From assembly GCA_000310025.1 (NCBI GenBank), contig FN649743.1, positions 2,734 to 48,299 of the forward strand: a DNA stretch of 45,566 nt, in the 5' to 3' direction. Both the position numbers and the translations under genes were made by a program. This DNA is from Ectocarpus siliculosus (Eukaryota; Sar; Phaeophyceae; Ectocarpales; Ectocarpaceae). The notes beneath the pieces were generated by a model. It did not search any database. It was given only the letters and a program-made list of their open reading frames with translations, and was not told the origin of the DNA. Shown here in pieces: positions 20,597-31,197 of this stretch (within the stretch, counting starts at the first letter, position 1; every line of letters begins with the position of its first letter).

Positions 20597-22161
20597 TGTG
20601 GTACGAAGTAGGCTCGGTTCAGGGGCTGTTTGGACCTTGTCCCCGCTTTCTGGTGTGTTGACGTTAAGACCCTTCTTCATGGAAACAGAATCTTGCAAAT
20701 ATATCTCCGCATTTTGACCCAAGATTTGCTCACAATGTATCGCCGCCAAGATTTGCAGTATCGCGATTTATTTTTATGGGGGAAATATGTTGAATGTTGA
20801 AAAAGCGGCGTGTTGTTCCTCTCTTCTGCTTGAAGTTGATAAAGGCACAACGGCCACTTGGTCCACAGACAATGCCAAGGTGTGGCGAAAAGTGACCATG
20901 ACGCAGTTGTAAAAGGAGCGTCCCTCCCCCAGCTGTATTGCTTCAACACGATGGGTGGATACTCGCGATGGGCGCCTATCTGGAGTGCAAAATAGAGGCC
21001 GTTGCCCACGAGCTCATATCAAGCGGAGAAACAAAATTGCTCCATTGCTGTCCAACTGACAAGAAAGTGCATCAACCCGAAGCCGATTACACCCGTGCAC
21101 GTATCTCACTATGTAGCAGGCGTACCGAGGTCAAACCCCCGGCGCTGTCATCTGCACTCATGGATCTGGCTCGGGTGCAAAAGGATTGGGTGTGGGGTGA
21201 TTCGATGAAGAGATAGAAGCGTCGCACACGACAGAGCTGTGTTGGCAAAACGTTCCTCCTCCTCTATTTTTCTTCTTCAAAATAAAGTACTCTTTGAACG
21301 GTCCCTCGACAGACTGGTGATGACGCACGTGGCACGAGCCAGGGCAAATACGCATTTTTTTCGCGCGCTTTGGTCGTTTTCGTTCGCTGTCGGCGCCCGT
21401 AGCGCTGACACAGTGACGCCAGGGTGCGTTAGAGACCCTTGCGAGTGTGCCACGTGCAGATTTCATGGCGTTATGGACATTAGGTTGACTGACCTTCCGC
21501 GATCGCGCCGCACCCAGGCAAGATTTGTTTGGCCGCCTCAAGATTTGTCGGAAGGCTCGTTTCGACAGATCTTGGGTCAAGGTTCGTTCGAAAGGGCAGA
21601 TTTCGGGCCTCGAGAAATCTTGGCAAGATATATCGGAAGATTTTGCTCCCATAAATCGTGAAACTGGCAGATCTTGGCCAAGATCAAGATTTATCGACAA
21701 GATTTTGTTCCCATAAATCGGGGTCTAAGATGCGGCGTAATTAGCTATTCTCCGAAATGACACATGTGTTGCATGAAGTTGGCTCGGTGTCGACCCCGCG
21801 AGTTCAGAGAAGAGAGAGTCTACCAGGGCAAGGAGCAGAAGGCGAGCTTGAGTGTCCGGTTACCAGTGCGTTGACAGAGTTCGAAGCGGTGGTTGGTTCC
21901 AGCAAGTGAGTGCAGGAGTTCGGTTGAGCAGCAGCAGCGTTGATCGGCTTGAGTTGAGTGCAGCGGCGAGCAGAATTAACAACAAAGTTTCCTCTTCAAA
22001 GCATCATCCATCATCCTCGGTCTTTGAGTCTTCCTATCATCCTCGGCGGCAACCGTCCGAGACACAGCGCAACCCACTGACAAGAACCTCGAACCTAGCA
22101 CAAGAACCGTTAGTGTAGAGCCACATCACTCTACATTGGATTGGTTATTGGGTCATCAGCA
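20597..22161 (+). repeat. Left LTR of the second element, split by a transposon
   Basis: Without the 1,061 bp insertion and its target duplication this LTR is about 504 bp. It is collinear with 26576-27068. Strong matches lie at its start, around CATGAAGTTGGCTC and GAGTTCAGAGAAGAGAGAG, and at its end (GACAAGAACCTCGAACCTAG). The middle is diverged. Confidence 0.7.
20668..21725. mobile_element. 1,058 bp TIR DNA transposon (non-autonomous), Harbinger-like target site
   Basis: Starts GACCC and ends GGGTC. Over about 40 bp the left end and the complement of the right end share ATGG, AATCTTG and ATCT blocks in register. It is flanked by TAA on both sides (20665-20667 and 21726-21728). The related LTR at 26576-27068 keeps the uninterrupted site (GACGTTAAGATGCGG), so both boundaries are defined by an empty site. 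AAGATTT and AGATCTTGG motifs recur near both ends, like subterminal transposase sites. No intact transposase ORF exists. A 3 bp TAA duplication fits the TWA preference of PIF/Harbinger elements; that family assignment is inference. Confidence 0.82.
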
Positions 22162-22768
22162 GAACCCGTGTACAAAGTATCACATTGGCGTGTCGGCGCT
22201 TGTTTCTTCCCTGGGTGCGAGATCCGTTGCGTTGTTGGTTGTTTTTGGCTTTTGGTTTGAAGTACCGCTGTAGTCTTTTGCGTCTGCGTCATGGCCATGT
22301 GTACTCGCATTTCGGTTGTTTCCGGCTGCGCGACTTGTCGCGTACCAGTCTCTCGTTCTGGTAAGGCCCTTTTCCTTGGGCAAGCCCATTGCCCATCTCT
22401 CTTCTCCCTCGCCTACCGAATCTCCTGGGATTGGCCCGCCCGGGTCGTCACAGGGGATTTACCCATCTTGCCGGTTGCAGTACGACTCTTCGCCACGTGC
22501 GTCGTCTCCACGCGGTCACCCCGCTGGTGCACAGCTCGGTGCTGTCGCCGCAGCCCGTCCTGCTGCCGTGCGCCGTGCCCGCGAGGAGAATGATATCCCC
22601 CTCCATACGAGGACGTGTATCCGCCGGCGTTCGGGCCGTTCCGCGATCCGATACCGAGATGGTAGATGAGACACCCTTCTTACTCTGAAAATAGGACGTC
22701 GACACCGAGAGTTTCCGCCTCTTGGTGACGGAATCGTCGGAACCTTACGGTGGTGGGGAGGGTGTAAT
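22162..22768 (+). other. Start of the internal region of the second element
   Basis: Follows the left LTR. No TGG-type primer site is obvious. A + frame (22316-22669) is Pro/Ser/Arg/Ala-rich with AAARPAAVRRAREEND, which could be a Gag N-terminal remnant, but no diagnostic motif is visible. Confidence 0.25.
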
Positions 22769-22870
22769 CATAGTCGTGCATGCCGTAGTCGTTAGACCAT
22801 TGACCTCGCATCCCTACACAGCCGGGACGGAGCACGCCGGGTTCTCACCGGACCAGGCTCTCACATCACC
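22769..22870 (-). repeat. Dispersed repeat R2, inverted third copy
   Basis: The reverse complement of the R2 unit at 1141-1275 runs from CATAGTCGTGCATGCC to GGCTCTCACATCACC with only a few substitutions. A G-rich stretch precedes it (22751-22762), matching the C-tract side of the other copies. It lies inside the second retroelement and therefore probably inserted into it. Confidence 0.8.
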
Positions 22871-24249
22871 AAGCGCGAAGCACCGTGAGGTATTCGGCGA
22901 GTCGCATGAAGGGTGCGCTGCATCCTGCTAAGGGTGTTCGGCATCTTGTGCTTGCTTCCTTGCGTACGGATGACAGTTGCGTATGGCTTAATTTTTTTCT
23001 GGTGCTTTCACTTCCAGAGACAGTTATAAGCACTGTGTAACTGCCTCGAGGATGCTTTACCATTTTAACACAACGTGGTGCGATCATCCCCCTTGCGCGG
23101 AGTGAGGGTTCTGGACCCCGTACAACATGATCTACTCGACTACCATTTATGGTTACCGCAAAAAAAAAAAAACAACGGTAAAAAAAACGGGAACCTGGTT
23201 GCCGAGTTCACGAAGTGAATTGGCTTGTTTTACAACGTCGTTGCCAAGCGACGAAAACCCAATCCCGATGGTAAACACCGAGGGGGGGGGGGGGGGGGGG
23301 AATCCGTCGCTACCCCCGTCCAACACGTCTGGGGATTTCCGACCTTTTTAGTGCTGAGAGGGCCGGGGAGCCGTCCACTGTAGTTCTCCACCGACTTTGT
23401 CGGATAGTGGTAAAACGCCGACCTACTTGTCGGGAAGTAGTAAAACACCGATACCCGAACCGACCCCGAAGCCCGAACCGAGTACGAGGTTGAAAGTAAT
23501 TAACTTAGCCGAACAGGTCTTGTGTCCTGGGGCTGTGGGCGGCAAAAAAAAGGGGGCTGACCGCTTGATCCGTGGTACAACAGCTTGCCCTTTTGAAAAA
23601 ACGCCTGCAACTCGAAACCGATCCGAAACCCGAACCGAAAGTAGAAAGGCAATCGCGGGAATTTGGCTGCCGTGAGAAAACCGGCGTTCTAGACGACGCC
23701 TGCGGTTGTAAGCCCATCCCCCCGGTGTAGTTACTGTTTAGCGAAGCGAAAGTCCACCGCGCGGACAAGGCTTCCAGTGAATGCCGAAATCCCAACAAAT
23801 CGGTTGGGCGACAACGGAGTAGAAGAAGATAAGAGTTTTTCCCTGCCGTCGGCTTCCCCGTTGACCGATCTTTAAGATAGTGACGAAAGCGGCGCCGCGC
23901 CTGCGATAGATTCTAGAGCAAGCCGCCTGCATCTCTATCGGCAGTCCCCATTCTCACCGGTCGGACGATTGTACGCCTACTCTCGCCGACGGGGGCGGCG
24001 AAAAATAACAACGATGACTGATCCAACAAACACAAATGAAAAATCCGTCGTAGCGTGAGTTCGGCCATTTGTATTGAGGGTTCGCCCTCTCTGCCTACCT
24101 GGAGTAAACATCCTCCAAGGTCTCGTCGAGCAGTAGCAGGACGCGATCTGTCTGAATTTCTCGCCGAGTGTCAGGCATTTAATTTGTTTTGGGGCAGATT
24201 TGTTCTTACGTGCTGCATGCATTCACAGACCAAGCCCCGTTCTTCTGTC
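22871..24249. other. Decayed interior of the second element, no intact gene
   Basis: Contains a run of 18 G (23283-23300) and Pro/Glu-rich coding-like fragments around 23440-23680 built on CCCGAACCGA-type repeats. Many stops occur in all frames. No domain was recognised. Confidence 0.3.
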
Positions 24250-24863
24250 TCCGCGGATGACGTGGAAATGGAGCTTGACGTACAGCGTGCACAGACGACC
24301 GCTATCACCGTATCAGTAGGGGTCCAGGGGGTTCCATGGCGGTACAAGTCGAAACGCGTTGGCGTGGACACCGCCAGCCCACTTGGGAATCTGAAGCAAA
24401 CATCCAGCAGTATGGTGATTTTGTCGTAAAGTATTGGGTGGGCAGTACAGTAGTGCGTCAAGTAGGAGCCGACAACGGAGCCGACAACAAAGTGCACTGT
24501 GACTATAATAAGCTTGCCGCGCTCCGCGCGCAAGCTCGCTCCCGTAATCCCCTTTATGTGCCACCAGGCGACGCGTTACCGGCTACATGGGAGCGTGGTC
24601 CGGCCTTGCTGTCAGCGGAGATGAAAGGAGCGCATGCTTACGTGCGGTCGAAGGAGGAGGGCTGGCAGCTCGGGATGTGGCATCAGGTTTCGAGGGCGCG
24701 GGAGGAGGACCTGCCGTGCAACATCAATTTCGTCGACCTCGAGCGGCGTTTCAACGTGTCGCCGTCGCCGGCGAAATATTGTACGGCGGTGGATGGTCCG
24801 CCTGGCTCATGGTGCCTTCTTGTGCACATGCGGTCCGGGAGCGTCCGGCGGAACGGGACCTGA
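24250..24863 (+). pseudogene. Chromodomain-like fragment, probably the pol 3' end of the second element
   Basis: In the frame of ATG 24336 the stretch VETRWRGHRQPTWESEANI followed by VVKYW matches the chromodomain core (aromatic-basic-Trp-x-Gly, then TWE, then a C-terminal helix). The first chromodomain strand may lie upstream in another frame (DVEMELDVQRA near 24260-24290), implying a frameshift. The frame continues about 140 residues with no further known domain and stops at 24861-24863. A host chromodomain protein is the alternative. Its position before a PPT and LTR favours a chromovirus. Confidence 0.5.
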
Positions 24864-24866
24864 GGG

Positions 24867-24975
24867 GCGCGCTGTGGTGGAGGTTTCGTGGTGGTGGTCG
24901 GGGTGCGCTGTGGAGGAGGTTTTGTCGTGGTGGACGGGGAGCGCTGCAGTGGAGAACTGTTGTGGCAGAAGAGGC
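24867..24975 (+). repeat. ~37 bp tandem repeat, about three units
   Basis: Units open with GCGCGCTGTGGTGGAGG, GTGCGCTGTGGAGGAGG and GAGCGCTGCAGTGGAGA and continue into GTGGTGG-rich sequence. In one frame they read GALWWRF, GALWRRF and GALQWRT. Whether that frame was ever translated is unknown. Confidence 0.6.
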
Positions 24976-25078
24976 GAGCACGTCGGCGCCTTGTGGGATT
25001 TTCGTGGTGGTGGGGAGAGCGAGACGGCACCTCGAGGGTTTTTTAAGGTGGAAGGGCAGAGCGAGACGGCGCTTCGTA

Positions 25079-25170
25079 CGACTGCAAACGACCTCGTCGA
25101 CTCTTCGAGCACCTTCAAACGACCCCGTCGGCGCTTCCCGTAACTTCAAACGACCTCGCCGGCGCCCTTC
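25079..25170 (+). repeat. ~29 bp minisatellite, three units
   Basis: Core CTTCAAACGACCCCGTCGGC with variants CTGCAAACGACCTCGTCG and CTTCAAACGACCTCGCCGGC. It ends before a T/G-rich non-coding stretch. Confidence 0.6.
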
Positions 25171-26575
25171 GATTTCTTTTTGTTTGTGGATGTTGTGTTT
25201 TGTGTATTGTGTGTGTCGGATTTTTTGCACTTGGCGTTGCCTTCTGATGTCGAGGATATATACATATTTTTTCCGGTGTGGTGTGTCGGCTGTTCCTCTT
25301 TGATTCTGTGCCGTTGTGGAGGCGTGCCGTCCTTTTTCGGGGGGATGGGGGAGAGGCACAGGCCGTTCAAAAATAGCCTGTGTTCGGTAGAAACTGAGTT
25401 CTGGTCAATGCGGGTGCGAATGTCCAGAAGGGTTTGCGTTCTCAAAGGGAAGGTCGTTGCGCTTTACTTCTAGGATAGGGGGTCAATGTTCCGTTGTGGT
25501 TCCAACACCAATGTCGGGCAGGAAGCTTTGAAGCTCTTTTTCAACGCGATGATATCGTTCTCATGGTGTTCATCCTTCGGTGAACTTTGGAGTCCCAGGG
25601 TAGGCAATACAGCAAGGTTCGTTGGCGCTTATTTTCCCCCAAGACCGCCCAAGGTCTGCCCTCCTGTAATATTCCGCAAGGAACCTGAAACTGAAAATGT
25701 GCTGTGTCTTTGTCAAAGTGCTGTTGTCCTTGTCACTGTGCTGTGTACATGTGAAAAATTCAGCTTCACCTTCAACCTTGCGTTGGGAGAGTGCGCGTAT
25801 ATCAGACACGCGTGGGGAGAAAATTGGTCAAAGGATCGTTGATGTATGTGTCTCGGGTGGATTTCATAGCTTCATTCAGCTGGGGCGTGAGTCACAAAAC
25901 AACGTGAAGCGATTGATTTAGTTGTTGGGAGTCCTCTTGGGGGTCGGTGTGCACCGTCGGGTAGCGCCGATTTCAACAGTAAAATGTCCGATTGAGGGGG
26001 TCAAAGGGGTTCGTTGTCGCCTTTCTGAGGGGTGAGTACGGCGTCTTTCTTACCGGGGACAAAAATGCTTTCTTTCAGTAGCATTCATAGTGATCAGGTA
26101 TTAGCAAGTGAGGTAAAGGTTGTTGGACCGGGATTTTTGGGGGGTTGGTGCCGGTTGTCGTTTCCAAAACACGGCAGCGCGGCAAGGGGTAAAATGGATT
26201 CTTGACGGCAGACGGTAGGGTGAAGAATTTTCTTGGAATTTGTGTATATGGTGGTTTGTGTGGGGGTACTTGGGCCCGAGGAGATGGAATGCTGAGGGCT
26301 TGTGTCGTGAGTGTAAACGAGTTCCCGCTTAGGATGGAGCGAATTCCATGGGGTTTTGAATATTGCTGGCTTGCCACGGCGGTCGAGACGGATAAATGTT
26401 GATGTTTGGAATTAATTTTGTTGAGGTTTAGAGCTGATGCGAGCGAGGCTTTGCCAGTGTCAGTATGGAAATAGTACTGGACGCCGGTTTCTCTTGAGGG
26501 ATTCACGATGTTTTTGGATTGCTCTTTGGAGATATCAGAATATTTCCCAATATGCCAAAAAGCAGTGTGGGGGAA
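25171..26575. other. Non-coding tail of the second element
   Basis: G/T-rich on the + strand with no convincing ORF. It leads to the purine-rich tract before the right LTR, matching the long non-coding tail of the upstream gypsy element in position and length. Confidence 0.4.
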
Positions 26576-27068
26576 TGTGGTACGAAGTAGGCTCGTTTCA
26601 GGGGCTGTTTGGACCTTGTCCCCGCTTTCTGGTGTGCCGACGTTAAGATGCGGCGTAATTAGATTTTCTCCGAGATGACGGATGTGTTTGCATGAAGTTG
26701 GCTCTGTGTCGACCCCACGAGTTCAGAGAAGAGAGAGCTACCGGGCGAGGGCAAAGGTCAAGTGGGCATGTGTTGAGTAACAGTTCGGTTGCAGAGATCT
26801 AGGCAGAGCTTGAGTTTAGCATGTGTGTGCGTGGATAGGTTGAACAGCAACAGCAGTGTTGATATGCAGCTGTGTTGAGTGCAGCAGCCGCCGAGAGACG
26901 AATCAACAACAAGTTTCCCTCAACAGCTACTGTCCATTCCCTTCCTCGACGACATCCGTGAAGTCAATCAAGCATCCATAAGAGACAAGAACCTCGAACC
27001 TAGCGCAGAACCCTGGTAGTGCAGAGCCGCACTGCTCTGCATTTGATTGGGTAATTGGGTCATCAACA
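26576..27068 (+). repeat. Right LTR of the second element (uninterrupted)
   Basis: 493 bp, TGTGGTACGAAG to TCATCAACA. It carries the empty site for the TIR transposon (TTAAGATGCGGCGTAATTAG around 26644). A T-run and CAG-rich sequence follow the element. Confidence 0.7.
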
Positions 27069-29178
27069 GGAGGTCGGATTACCAATCGTGCGAAAGGATC
27101 TGTAGGGGCATGTCCAACCAATGAGAAGTAAAGATCCCTTCGCACGGATGGTGATATGTACTGGATCTCTGACCAGGCCGTTCTTTTTTTTTGCGGAGGG
27201 TTCTTCCGAAAAGGAACACAGCAGTCTACATATAGTCTAGACTCCTTGGTTCTGCCACACTTTTCAGTCTTTCAGTCTGCTTTCAGACCAGTTCAGACCA
27301 AAACCAAAGCGGGCCAGGCGTAGCCGTAGCTAGCCAGTAGCCAGTAGAGCGTAGAGCAGTAGAGCCAGCAGCAGCCAGCAACCAGAAGCCGGCAACCAGC
27401 AACCAGAAGGCACGATTTGTCCGTTTCAAGGGAATGATGACAGAGAAAAGCGTTTGTCGGCGGGGATACGCGTCGATGGGTCGTCTATCATATAGATGAA
27501 CGTGAACTTCACAGCGGCAACGTGAGACTCTCGGTACAGGGTTTTGCGAATTCAAGTCATCGTGTGGTCGTGTGGGGTATATATATGCAGAGGATGCAGA
27601 GTACTACGGCATTTGTAGAGAATGGGTTGAACAAGTGTTCTAACACGCTACGCACGTACGTGGACCTCGCAGAAGTTTGCACGTCTTGTCAATCTGTTTG
27701 TTCACGGCATTCTTCTTCTGCGAACCTACCTAGATCACAACCTATAAGCAGCGGGCTGTCGCGTGCATGAAGCTCTCGAGACCCAACCAATCCTCCACCT
27801 CACCTGCACTGTACTGTTACATCGGCGTAGGGGTGGCCCCAGACCTTGTTCCCGCCGAACTGCTAGCAATCTACCAGGAGGCACTTCGATACTACCGCCA
27901 GGTACCATCTCGCCCCTGGATCAAGCATAGAAAATCGTGTGCGAGCAGATGCGCGGCGGTGGTGATGGGAGAAGTTTGGCTGATGCATGTGGACGACCAT
28001 GTGCTTTGCTACCGGGTGCTGCTAGGAGCGATGGTGCTGTCTGGTCGCGGCGAAAAGGCCAGCTCTCGGGACATTGACGCAACGTACAGGAGCTCCCGGT
28101 CACACAGGCCGAAACGGATAGGCTGGGGCAGGCGAGAATCGTCCACGTTCTTTCTCGCCATCCACGGTGGCGCTTAGCCTACCGTTGGCCAGGCATGGCG
28201 TCGGCATTCTGTCGGGGCAGCTGCGTGTCAGTCTTGTAGGCGATCGTCACCTGAATCGACCGTTTGTGTGTGATGGGAGTGTGCAGTTTGGAACGAATGG
28301 CAGGTTTCCGAGATCATGTCATTCCTCGAACCGTCATCTACGCAGGTACAGAAGAAAAGTATGATGTATCATGGTATCTGTCGACGAACTCGTGTTTTAC
28401 TCAATATTGCGATACATCGTGTCCGTGGAGATATATCCCCAATGCTTTGACTATCCCACAAGGATATAATGGCCCACATATATATATAATGGAAGCCAAG
28501 GAGCTCGACCCGCTACACAACTTGTACGCCGTGGTCAAGAGTAGATGCGTTGCGGTAGATACACGCACAATGTTTGAGATGAGTTGATACGGTCAGGGGA
28601 CGTCGTTTCTGCTGACAGGGTCATCTGTCGATTATTCTCGGGTCTACTCTGATCTTGTGCGAGTTCGCAGACACGGTATTGTCTTCTTTTGTCTTCCAAG
28701 CATGAATGGGAGGTATGGATAGTGGAAAAAAAAACAATAGCATGATATGATGATATCCCTGCTGGGGTACGAACATACGTTGAGCAGTGCAGATTGGGGA
28801 GTGAATGCCTGGTGCCAGAGGACGACGGAAGACGATAGTGTACCACGATGTAGGTGGGAGAGCCTTGAACGAGGCAAGGCGTCGTTTGCATATACAGCGC
28901 CCGGACCGAAATCGGGTGTTGAAATTTCAGTTGAAGGTACTCGACATAAACAACGAGAGATAGAATATGCAAGGATCAAGAAACCGACCAGACCTGGTTG
29001 TTGTTCTGACAAGTCTCGGCGAGATCACGACGAAGGCGCGATTGACCGCTACAAATAATGGTACAACGAAACGCACTCTTACGACGAAGGTCGAGGTCTG
29101 ATGAAGTGTATATCGGCGATCAGCGGCAAAATACGAATTATCAATTACTGTGTTTTTCCAGCGTTGCTTGGTGCTGCC
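27069..29178. other. Region with only weak ORFs
   Basis: A repetitive CCAGTAG/CAGCAACCAGAAG stretch lies at 27300-27410. Two + frames could be small genes or exon parts: 27767-28177 (136 residues from an ATG) and 28264-28587 (107 residues, containing FRDHVIPRTVIYAG). Neither shows a domain, and they lie in different frames with no clear joining intron. I do not call them as genes. Confidence 0.3.
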
Positions 29179-30741
29179 CTAGAACCCGACAGCTTCTCTC
29201 CACGTTCCCGGTGAGTCCAACGCATATCCAGCCCTGCTCGTTGCCTCGGTGCTGGAGCACAGAGAAGCTTCCCACTCGTTCACATCGCCGGGCAGCATCA
29301 CCCCTCCTCCCAGAATCATGCTGATGCCCGTCTCGTCGTAACCGCATTCGGTACCGGCATTTTCACCAGCAGAGGAGGCAGAAGGAAAAAAGGAGTAGTT
29401 ATCCTGCGCCTTCACCTCGCGCCTTCGTCGGTCACCGATATTTTCACCGGGCCCGGCAGACTTTGGCCGCCGCGAGTTGGCGCCTTGCATGTTCTCGTCA
29501 GTCTCACACGCCGTAGCTCCTCGACGAGTTATCGCTGCTGCTGCCGGGCCAAGCGTTGCTGCGGCATTCGCGAAACCACGATATTTTTCCCGCGTTCTCC
29601 CACCTGCAGCGGCGGTTCCATGGTGCTGAACTCCTGTTCTACGCGACGTTCGTGCCGCCAGGCTCAACCCTGCTGCCGACTGTGGTCGGGGCCGTCCTCT
29701 CGTCCCAACGCTTCGTTTGTGCCCATCGTGTGGTCCCGCTCGTCTCCCAGGAGAAGAAGGGGGGCGCCTGTCTGGAATCGCCGCATCCCCGGGGAGCACC
29801 TCGAGGACCGTCAGAGGAAGAAGCAAACAAGCTGGTCCTGCTGCTGCTGTTGCACAAGGAGCCGGCTTGGCGGCGGCCGAAGACTGGCACGCTTCCCGTG
29901 CCACCGAGGCTCGGAGCTTCGCGATTACTCGACTCGTGGTGGGCCTTCCCTCCTCGAGGAGGGAAAGCCGCCCGCTGTCCGAGGCTGAGAGCAAGCTGTT
30001 GCTGTCGCGCCCGTTCCCGACATCGAGGCCGACGCCGCGACCACCGGGTGTCGTGGACGACGCCTCGTCTCCTTCAAGCGGGCGAGGGAGCTGCACCGTC
30101 ACTGCCGTCATCTTGTCCCTACCTGGTGCCGGAGGCACAAGGCCCGGAGGCACAAGGCCCGCGGCTGGCGCTGCAGTAGCGTCAGCGGCATGGGTGGCGT
30201 CGCCTTTGCCTTTGGTAGCTTCGTTCGCAACCTTGCCGCCACCGTGACCACACCCGCCAGCACCGTCTTCCACCTCAGCTTCTCCGTCGTCGTGGCCGCG
30301 GGCAGTGTTCCGAGCGTCGGCGTCGGGGTTGTCGGCGTCAGCGACAGCCGTTTTGACCTCGTCATTCCATGCTAGGCGGTACGGGGCGCTTCCCCTCCTC
30401 TTGCTTTTTTTCTCGGCATCGCCGCAAGCAGCGTGGCTCGTTTCCACGCACGGCACTTTGACCAAGATCTGTCGGGGTGACGATGGGGCACCGCGGCTGC
30501 CCCGGCTGTACCGCTTCGATGCCTGGTACGACCAAGCCGCCAGCACCCGCACCTGACCACCCCTCCCGCCACGCCGCTCCCCTCTCCTTGATGGCGATTG
30601 CTGCCCTCCTCCTCCACGCCCCACCCCTGCTAGAACAAAGAAAAAGGCAGAAGACGGAGGGAAGTTCCTCTTGTGTCGGAAACAGGACAGGGAGGATGGT
30701 AGTCGCACTCGACTTCCAGTCTTCCGAAGGAGGTATTGCAC
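29179..30741 (-). CDS. Hypothetical low-complexity protein or large exon (up to 520 codons)
   Basis: A long open frame on the minus strand, rich in Ala, Gly, Ser, Arg and Pro. Acidic and mixed stretches (DNPDADARNTARGHDDGEAE; then a C-terminal GISMILGGGVMLPGDVNEWE) look more protein-like than chance. A pyrimidine tract ending TTCTAGCAG on the minus strand gives a good splice acceptor, so coding may start at 30626 with the upstream ~115 bases intronic. The ATG at 30739-30741 may therefore be false. No domain is recognised. The overlapping plus-strand frames are also GC-rich, so part of the openness may reflect composition. Confidence 0.4.
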   Translation of the reverse strand: MQYLLRKTGSRVRLPSSLSCFRHKRNFPPSSAFFFVLAGVGRGGGGQQSPSRRGERRGGRGGQVRVLAAWSYQASKRYSRGSRGAPSSPRQILVKVPCVETSHAACGDAEKKSKRRGSAPYRLAWNDEVKTAVADADNPDADARNTARGHDDGEAEVEDGAGGCGHGGGKVANEATKGKGDATHAADATAAPAAGLVPPGLVPPAPGRDKMTAVTVQLPRPLEGDEASSTTPGGRGVGLDVGNGRDSNSLLSASDSGRLSLLEEGRPTTSRVIAKLRASVAREACQSSAAAKPAPCATAAAGPACLLLPLTVLEVLPGDAAIPDRRPPSSPGRRAGPHDGHKRSVGTRGRPRPQSAAGLSLAARTSRRTGVQHHGTAAAGGRTREKYRGFANAAATLGPAAAAITRRGATACETDENMQGANSRRPKSAGPGENIGDRRRREVKAQDNYSFFPSASSAGENAGTECGYDETGISMILGGGVMLPGDVNEWEASLCSSTEATSRAGYALDSPGTWREAVGF

Positions 30742-31197
30742 GAGTGACCCAGTGTCGCAAGGTCGAAAGTATACTCTATTTATCTACAGCAAGGAGGTAT
30801 TTGAACGCAGGAGTGTAGGGCACTTACTACCTAGCAGGCTCGGAGAAGTGCTTAGAAAAACCAGATTGGGCCACGGTTGAGGGTGCCTTGGGATCAGCTG
30901 GTGCGAGTGTTGCAGAGTAGAAAAAGAGCCGAAAATTCTTCTCCGGGGATAGATTCATATCGAGACGGGACGACGAGGTAAGGTCCAGTAGAATCGAGCC
31001 GCTCAAAAGTGTTGAAATGAAGAAACCCCCGTTTTTGGGTTGGCAACGCGAAGTCAACTCTTGTTGTCGGAAAAATACGGCGAGGAATTTGTCGTGTGTC
31101 TCATAGAATATGTGTAAGCACAAAGAAAAAACGCTTGCTACTTTTTTATGTTAAACGGGCCCAAGCCAACGTCTCCATCCATCGCCAAACAGACTTG
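30742..31197. other. Gene-free stretch or intron
   Basis: AT-richer than its flanks. It could be an intron or 5' region of the minus-strand gene at 29179-30741. No exon was recognised. Confidence 0.3.

Larger units (their letters stand above)
20597..27068 (+). mobile_element. Second, heavily decayed LTR retroelement with chromodomain remnant
   Basis: Two related LTR-like sequences in the same orientation (20597-22161, interrupted, and 26576-27068) begin TGTGGTACGAAG and end TCATCAGCA or TCATCAACA. A purine-rich GTGTGGGGGAA, suited to a PPT, precedes the right copy. Between them lies a chromodomain-like fragment, about 2 kb before the right LTR, the same relative place as in the gypsy element upstream. 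RT and integrase are not recognisable, so most of pol has been lost. No matching target duplication was found, so the two LTRs could also belong to separate insertions. Confidence 0.55.

Noticed and set aside
22136-22161. Primer-binding site directly after ...CTCTACA of the left LTR of the second element
   Set aside because: The right LTR shares these bases too, so they belong to the LTR rather than to internal sequence.
24001-24429. Separate gene upstream of the chromodomain fragment (124-codon + frame)
   Set aside because: Its end overlaps the chromodomain frame and its DVEMELDVQRA patch fits a frameshifted start of that domain. More likely one decayed pol end than a second gene.
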